Below are positions 58,365-64,000 of a DNA stretch of 64,000 nt, in pieces (within the stretch, counting starts at the first letter, position 1; each line of letters begins with the position of its first letter). The position numbers were made by a program, and so were the translations under genes. The notes under the pieces are model-generated. The model had not been told where the DNA came from, made no database searches, and saw only the letters and a list, made by a program, of their open reading frames with translations. The stretch comes from Branchiostoma floridae (Eukaryota > Chordata > Leptocardii > Amphioxiformes > Branchiostomatidae). The DNA is taken from assembly GCF_000003815.2 (NCBI RefSeq), contig NC_049992.1, forward strand, positions 7,526,493-7,590,492, read 5' to 3'.

Positions 58365-59424
58365 CGCCATTTCAAGCTATCATCAACACTATTTATACTA
58401 TGCTCACTAAGGTTTCATTCATGTGTCACGTATCTTAGGTGCGAAAAAGTAATCGGCTGCATGGACCTTTGTTAATGATTTAGTTGTGAGAAATTTAGAT
58501 GAGCCCAACTGACTTCTTCTGGATACGTTGCAAACTTATTATTGAATTGTTTGGGCCAGTTCATTCAGTGACGTTGAAGAGGAGTTATGGATGCCACTCG
58601 AAATGTCCGGAAGTAATTCTCCGTTTTAATCCATTTGTGGAGATTGGATGGTTTTCTTCTAGATGTTTTAAGGGTTATATTGTGAGTTATAATTACACTA
58701 CGAAGAAGTCATCAATGGGTTATAATCCACTGTCATTAAGAAGAGTAATCACACAATGCTTAAGCCCATTCTTAGAAACCATGCGAAATCAACCTGTGGA
58801 AGGAGCTTTCTGTATGTTGTATTATGGAAATACAGTAATGGAATTTTTCGAACTTGGGAAATGTGATGTTTGGAGACAATTGTTTTACGACTTTCTAAGG
58901 TACAATTGAAATACAATGCTTCATTACACACTTTATTCACGTGATTGTGAGATAAAAGGGCGATGCTTTTCAATTGTTTATAATAGTTGTGTTATAATGA
59001 TGATCATTGTGTAACCGTTTACCTTGTCAGAATGTACATAAGTGGAATGACTCTGTGATTCCAACAGTAATTGTAGTCTGTAAACAAATGTGTCATTATG
59101 GATTTCTATAATCATAACCAGAATTCTGTATGTTCATATTAATATTTCATATAGACATGTGGTATCCTTGATCATGATTGTACTTGTAGAAGAGACAGTA
59201 ACTATATCTGTAGTAGTAAAAATGAAACTAGTTTGATAGTAAAAGTGCCCCAATGTGGTAGCCATGACTGTAGTTGTCAACTCGGTAAGTGATACGAGTT
59301 TGCCACACAAATGTCTGTCTGCGCACCTCTTGAATACAGAAATAAAAGGCTTGTTGGCTGTGATACCATGTTTTGTTGCTTCTATTCTTGTTACACCGTC
59401 TATTGTGAAAATCTAGCCATCAAG

Positions 59425-59426
<2 letters not shown>

Positions 59427-59474
<48 letters not shown>

Positions 59475-59491
59475 GTGTGTGTGTGTGTGTG
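59427..59491. repeat. (GT)n microsatellite
   Basis: About 32 GT units with one GC interruption, followed by a short G-rich stretch. Confidence 0.92.
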
Positions 59492-59658
59492 CGGGGGGTG
59501 GCGGTGAGCCCAGTCTAGGGTTTACTTCTAAGATATTGTGTACATATTTAAGTAATCAAATCCACGTTCACAAATTAATCTTGAGTGATTTTGCTTGTTT
59601 CATAGCAAATTGTTTCATAGCGACATCTGTCCTGCAGTACAATGTGAACCAGTCAGAA

Positions 59659-59701
59659 TTGCCCTGAAGAAGGTGACAGACGGTCACCGAAACGTCGGTG
59701 A
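59659..59701 (+). ncRNA. Hammerhead ribozyme-like motif (Penelope-type)
   Basis: CTGAAGA (59664-59670) matches the CUGANGA core box. GGTGAC (59672-59677) pairs perfectly with GTCACC (59683-59688) as stem II, loop AGACG. GAAA (59689-59692) is the second core box, and GTC (59694-59696) fits the NUH cleavage site. TTGCC (59659-59663) and GGTGA (59697-59701) can form stem I with two G-U pairs. Stem III is almost absent, as in the short-stem type I hammerheads reported from Penelope-like retroelements, which may work as dimers through the ACGT palindrome. No Penelope protein is nearby, so it would be an element end. Activity is unproven. Confidence 0.55.
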
Positions 59702-60903
59702 GAATAAAGCATTGGTTGTGTAAAAAGAGTCTCTTTATTTAGTATATCTTTAGTCTAGTAATGAAGGTTTCAATGTACCAATGATGGAAAGTTTCTAGGA
59801 CTCCAATGGCATCATGAATGAATGCAAAATTAGGCCATCAGGTAACCCATTAAAATGCATTGTTTTGTCCTTTTTTGGTCCTTTTCTATCATATGGGACT
59901 AAGAATGGTAGAGACGTGACAAAGTTAAACTCAATCAGTCTTTCTTTATTAGCTTCTAAGATGTTGTACACTTATTTCAAGTAATTCTGTTGAGATATTG
60001 CTAAAATTGCCAGTTATATGCAGGTACACCACATTGGTTGTGTTATGTTGAAAGAACTTCAAACGCCGTTTCACTTGTCTTCACATTGGAGATTTCTAAC
60101 TTCAAACCACATGGTTTTGATATGTCAAAACTTCTTTTGTTATTTCATATCTTAAGTATTTTTTTACAGATTTATGGTGTGTCCTACAACTTGATATAAA
60201 AGGATGTTGACAAACTACAGGAAGGGCCTGCCTTCCGGCTACAACAATGCATCAATCCGCATAATGTGCACTAAAAAAGATAAATGTAAAATGATTACAT
60301 CATTTAGTGCTATAGAAAGATCATGCAACAATTCTTAAGTCTTGGTGAAAAAAGTCTGACAGATATTAACATACAAACATTCTTCTTGTATACATTCCAT
60401 AATGACTCATACTAAAACATATAGTTTTACAGGGCCATTTCCAATTCCCTTGCTTTGTTACTTTACAGCGAAGTATCATCACTTATACAGTACCATACAG
60501 AGCCATCTCACTTGTGCAATTAGAGCTATGTCACTGAAGTACATTGTTACAAAGTCATCTGTTGCAAAACTACCCTTGCTGCAAGACAATGTTATAATTA
60601 GCTGAAACACATCACCCTTCTGTCTTACATTCATTTGAAAAAGATGCATAATAAATCCATTTGATCATCACATGGTTTTCAAAAATCCCAAAAATGCAAA
60701 TATAAGATAACATACAGAAATTGAAAAAAAGAACAGTGGTCATTTAATGAATGAATCAATGAAGGACCTTTATATTGTACATTCATTCCTAGGCCTCGAC
60801 GGGCTAGGTATAGGTCACTGATAACAGGCATAACAGAATAATGAGCATGGTCAAGTGAAAGCTGATGACAGCGAAGTATTGAATGAGAAGAAACGGTAAG
60901 CTT

Positions 60904-63639
60904 TTATGAAGTATCTGGAGTCACTTGGCATATGAAGAGATAAGGAATGCTGCAGTCTGCGTCATTCCACGTATTTGCCCCCCAATTGGTATCCATGGAG
61001 CTGAAATAGTGGACACAGTCCTCCCCCCAATGCCGATCATCTGGTTGCTTTGCGCCCCACGACTTGTATCTCCGAAGGCCAAGTAGTCTACCATCCATCC
61101 ACTCGAAGCGTCCTTCCCTGCGCCGGTCGTGCAGGCCAAACCAGAAGCAGGACTCGGAGTTGACGTGGTTTTTGAGAGAGATGAGGAATTCGTTGGTGGC
61201 CGGGTCCCGGGGCATGGCGAGTGTACCACCATCCAGACGACAGTGCAGGGTAGCGTCCCCGAAGTTCGCCGGGGTGTTGAACGCCTTGTAGTAGATTCCA
61301 CGCCGCCACGCATAACCTTTCAGAAAAGATGTTAGCAACAAAGTTTGAGTATTGCTAAGTAAGACTAGAAATGCAACATTTTTGCTGAAATGCAGAATGT
61401 TTTTTCCATAGCCTTTTGTCAAGCCACTCGCACACAGTACTGTGTCATTTAGGCTCGGTCTGTAATATTGTGTGAGATTAGAAAATATATCTATATCTAC
61501 TTGGTTTTTAAACCAGGTCATTATAATAATTATACTATACCGCCAGGCTCACCCTATAGTATTGCGTTCATATTTGCAACAACAGCTAATATATAACCTA
61601 AGCTCTGATTGACTACTGATTGCTAACATTTGCAACAACAGCTAATATCTAACCTAAGCTCTGATTGGCTACTGACAGCAGAAGAAAGAAAAACACACCA
61701 GCAAAAACAATATGTACACATGTATTTCCCTCCCGATGAAAACATGATAAGACATAATAAGCAACGTTTCCCTTCTGGGTGATCTTAATTCTTGAATTTC
61801 TTCAATTCTTTACTTAGAGACACATGAAATGATAAAAAAGATGAATCATAAAAAACTTCGACAAGAGATAAAACACCATATCATCAAATGTTATAATTGT
61901 ACTCTACATCGTGTGCTCATGATAAAAAACTTACCTTTATCCGACATGAACCGTGCGGCACTTTGGCGATGTTGGCGTGGTCCGACAGGTTCCAGACACA
62001 TGCTGTTGGAGCCGGGTGGGCCCACGGATCCCGCCAATGCTTTGGGGCCCATGCGTCCACGGGGTCCATGGGCCCCACGAGGTCCAGGAGGCCCGGCAAT
62101 CCCTGGCCCATCCGGCTCTGTGGGAACACGGGCTCCACAAGGTCCAGGTGGACCGGCCATTCGATGGGGACCCATGGGTCCACGGGCTCCTCGGGGTCCA
62201 GGAGGTCCAGGAAGTCCGGGAAACCCTGTCCCATCCGGCCCCATGGGTCCCCTTTCTCCTGGAAGTCCAGGAGGCCCGGGAAATCCAGGTCGAGCTGGCC
62301 CCATGGGTCCCCTTTCTCCTGGAGGTCCAGGAGGCCCGGGAAACCCAGGTCCAGCTACACCCACGGGTCCCCTTTCTCCGGGAGGTCCAGGGGGACCGGG
62401 AGTTCCGGCAGACCGAGGGCCTGCTGGGCCCATGGAGCCCTTCTCTCCCGGAGGTCCAGGAGGCCCCACAGACACAGGGCCAGCCGGCCCCATGGGTCCC
62501 CTTTCTCCTGGAGGTCCAGGAAACCCAGGCTCTCCTGGCCCCATGGGCCCCTTTTGTCCTGGGTTACCAGGAATCCCTGGTAAACCAGGGGGACCTGGGG
62601 GACCAGGTGGTCCCAGACTCCCCAAAGAGGCCGGAGACACACCAGTTCCTGAAAGACGATAGATTTGGTGTTTATAATGATAATCTTTATGGCATATTCA
62701 TGCCCGAGGGCTAAATGCACAAAAGGACCACATGTGGTCTTATGGATGCAGAGGAAAAACTTAACTTATACAATGATTTTAAACTAGGCTAAATGGAAAA
62801 GTAACTAATACACTATGTGTTACAATCTCTAATGGCTGCATCTAGTATGTTCTTCTCTCTTTTTGAAACACATGGAGGCATATTTACATATTGCGTCAAT
62901 AGCATAATCGTCCTTGCATGACATCAACTATTTAAACAAGTCTTGTTTTGACATTTTCTTACAGTTATTGTCTATTTGTAAAGTATTAAATAGGGATTGG
63001 CGTTCGTATTCATATAATGTACACTCTAGTAAAAATGTGTCTCGTCTTCAAGATACAAGTGGTCACAGAATTTATATGTTCTATCATTTAAAGGAGTACG
63101 GTTATGCTTGCCGGATTCTATATGTAACGGATGGTCACTTATGCGAAATTTACACATAGCTGTGCGATGTTCAAAGCTTGAGATGCTAAGGTATTAAAGT
63201 TTCTCTTTCATATGTCTCTTTATAAAACACACAGTAACGTACAAACTATACATACATCACAGGGAATTCTTATAAAAAGCACTGTGAATGTGGCAAAAGC
63301 GTAAGATGTCACTCTCTTTATTTTCATGGTCTAGCTAGAATTATCACTGTACAATATCAGTAGCCTCTACNNNNNNNNNNNNNNNNNNNNNNNNNNNNNN
63401 NNNNNNNNNNNNNNNNNNNNNNNNNNNNNNNNNNNNNNNNNNNNNNNNNNNNNNNNNNNNNNNNNNNNNNNNNNNNNNNNNNNNNNNNNNNNNNNNNNNN
63501 NNNNNNNNNNGGTAGAGGCTACAATATCAGGGCACACGGTAAACACGATACTTACGGTAAAGTTCCGTGTGAAGTAGCTCCGCCAGTCTGTCCTTTGACG
63601 TAAGCTTGGCCATCTCATCAGAAAGTGCCATCACCTTAG
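60904..63639 (-). CDS. Collagenous C-type lectin (lectin B), three 3' exons of a longer gene
   Basis: Exons on the minus strand: 63556-63639, 61935-62648 and 60904-61316, joined in phase 1 like lectin A. The first (84 bp, the same length as its lectin A counterpart) encodes [20 protein letters not shown], a coiled coil. The second (714 bp) has about 48 Gly-X-Y triplets with regular interruptions and ends with SMCLEP, as in lectin A. The third is the C-type lectin domain: [45 protein letters not shown] and WND suggest Ca-dependent Gal/GalNAc-type binding. Both cysteines of the long-form N-terminal pair are missing ([13 protein letters not shown] instead of CPKGY...GACYKAF), and there is an extra Cys in NSESCFW. 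The transmembrane and start exons must lie beyond 64000. Confidence 0.85.
61350..61455 (-). repeat. Repeat shared with lectin A intron 3
   Basis: See the counterpart at 53590-53700. Here it lies just upstream (minus sense) of the lectin-domain exon and is open in frame with it, so an unspliced reading would add it to the protein; the acceptor CTGAAAG at 61317 and the phase argue that it is intron. Confidence 0.5.
61573..61675. repeat. 56-bp tandem duplication
   Basis: TTTGCAACAACAGCTAATAT and AACCTAAGCTCTGATTG-CT occur twice with a 56-base offset and a few differences. In the lectin B intron before the lectin-domain exon. Confidence 0.85.
62945..63181 (-). mobile_element. LINE C-terminal tail fragment
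   Basis: The minus strand reads [43 protein letters not shown], then a stop. R-x-S-x-H-x-L-x-I-E-x-G...N-x-T-P...R-x-C...EDE-x-H-F is a standard signature of LINE polyprotein ends. Interrupted at the last Cys position by a stop. In the lectin B intron between coiled-coil and collagen exons. Confidence 0.65.
63354..63530. other. Assembly gap (N at 63371-63510) with mirrored edges
   Basis: GTAGCCTCTAC ends the left side and GTAGAGGCTAC begins the right side, an exact inverted repeat around the gap, and ACAATATCAG occurs on both sides in direct orientation. The missing DNA is probably a palindromic or repeated element. It lies just after (minus sense) the coiled-coil exon donor. Confidence 0.75.
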
Positions 63640-64000
63640 CTGTGTTCAAACAAGAAGAAAAATGTATGTCATCGTGTTCTGTAGGTGGAGGGACCGGAAT
63701 TCTTTTTTCTGCCACTCGACCTGAATGTTGATTTCTTTTTCTTTTTCTTAGCGAAATATGTCACAAATATAAAATTCCTTTTATAATATCTGCCACTGAC
63801 ACATAATGAACTTCATTTGCATAATTGATTGTCAATTTTATATTCAAATACAAAATTCCCGTTATTTAGCACTGTTGTAGCAATATCTAATTGACTATGC
63901 AAATGAGGACCTTAATTAGTAATTAGTAATTAACAACTATAGATGTTCGTCTCTTCGAGTCAGTCTCATTCTAAGCTTCTATGCCACATTAAAAAGTTTT
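63640..64000. other. Lectin B intron, window edge
   Basis: AT-rich sequence upstream of the coiled-coil exon acceptor (TTGTTTGAACACAG). A small AATTAGT triplication lies near 63914-63932. No further exon seen. Confidence 0.5.

Larger units (their letters stand above)
58365..60903. other. Intergenic stretch between the two convergent lectin genes
   Basis: Probably the 3' UTRs of both genes plus repeats. AATAAA occurs on the plus strand at 59340-59345 and 59703-59708. A 136-codon frame at 58499-58909 has no recognisable similarity and is taken as UTR noise. Contains the (GT)n tract and the hammerhead-like motif listed separately. Confidence 0.5.

Noticed and set aside
58499..58909. 136-codon frame after lectin A
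   Set aside because: No recognisable domain or splice context; it fits the 3' UTR of lectin A.
61897..62714. Plus-strand frames of 228-277 codons opposite the collagen exon
   Set aside because: They are antisense shadows of the GGN-rich collagen repeat; splice sites and homology support only the minus strand.
1..64000. CRISPR arrays, operons, Shine-Dalgarno sites or other prokaryotic features
   Set aside because: The DNA is intron-rich eukaryotic sequence; direct repeats present are tandem satellites or transposons without spacer structure.

Overview
The window reads as invertebrate-chordate nuclear DNA, most likely amphioxus (Branchiostoma). It has small phase-conserved exons in large AT-rich introns, dense MITE-type repeats, a TPR/nucleotidyltransferase gene of the kind expanded in amphioxus, and collagenous C-type lectins. 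The species call is inferred from gene families and repeats. Three runs of N (45504-45603, 51509-51767, 63371-63510) mark a draft assembly.

Layout. 1-30 kb: one confident exon, the minus-strand SAM-domain start exon of an ACK/TNK2-like kinase (12477-12745), inside long introns filled with MITEs, SINE-like pieces, microsatellites and tandem repeats; candidate minus-strand leader exons lie at 26.8, 30.0 and 30.5 kb. 31.4-38.6 kb: a four-exon plus-strand gene with a helical N-terminal region, a DUF294/GlnD-type nucleotidyltransferase domain and 21 TPRs; it carries one in-frame stop and one frameshift. 39.0-48.8 kb: a 12-exon minus-strand polypeptide GalNAc-transferase gene (type II anchor, GT-A catalytic domain, three ricin-type lectin repeats), complete except for an exon end lost in a gap; it converges on the TPR gene. 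49.7 kb: a lone plus-strand terminal exon that looks like an ST6Gal-type sialyltransferase. 50.9-58.4 kb: a complete six-exon plus-strand gene for a type II transmembrane mini-collagen C-type lectin. 60.9-63.6 kb: the 3' part of a paralogous minus-strand lectin with a much longer collagen region, facing the first tail to tail. Lectin intron 5 holds a composite repeat: ACGTG-rich MITE copies, a captured piece of a TPR-gene intron/exon, and a 5'-truncated non-LTR retrotransposon with an intact RT frame.

Together: the GalNAc-transferase would start mucin-type O-glycans in the Golgi, a sialyltransferase could cap glycans, and both lectins carry the QPD signature associated with Gal/GalNAc binding. 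A local writer/modifier/reader group is therefore plausible but is inference. A hammerhead-ribozyme-like motif lies between the two lectin genes.
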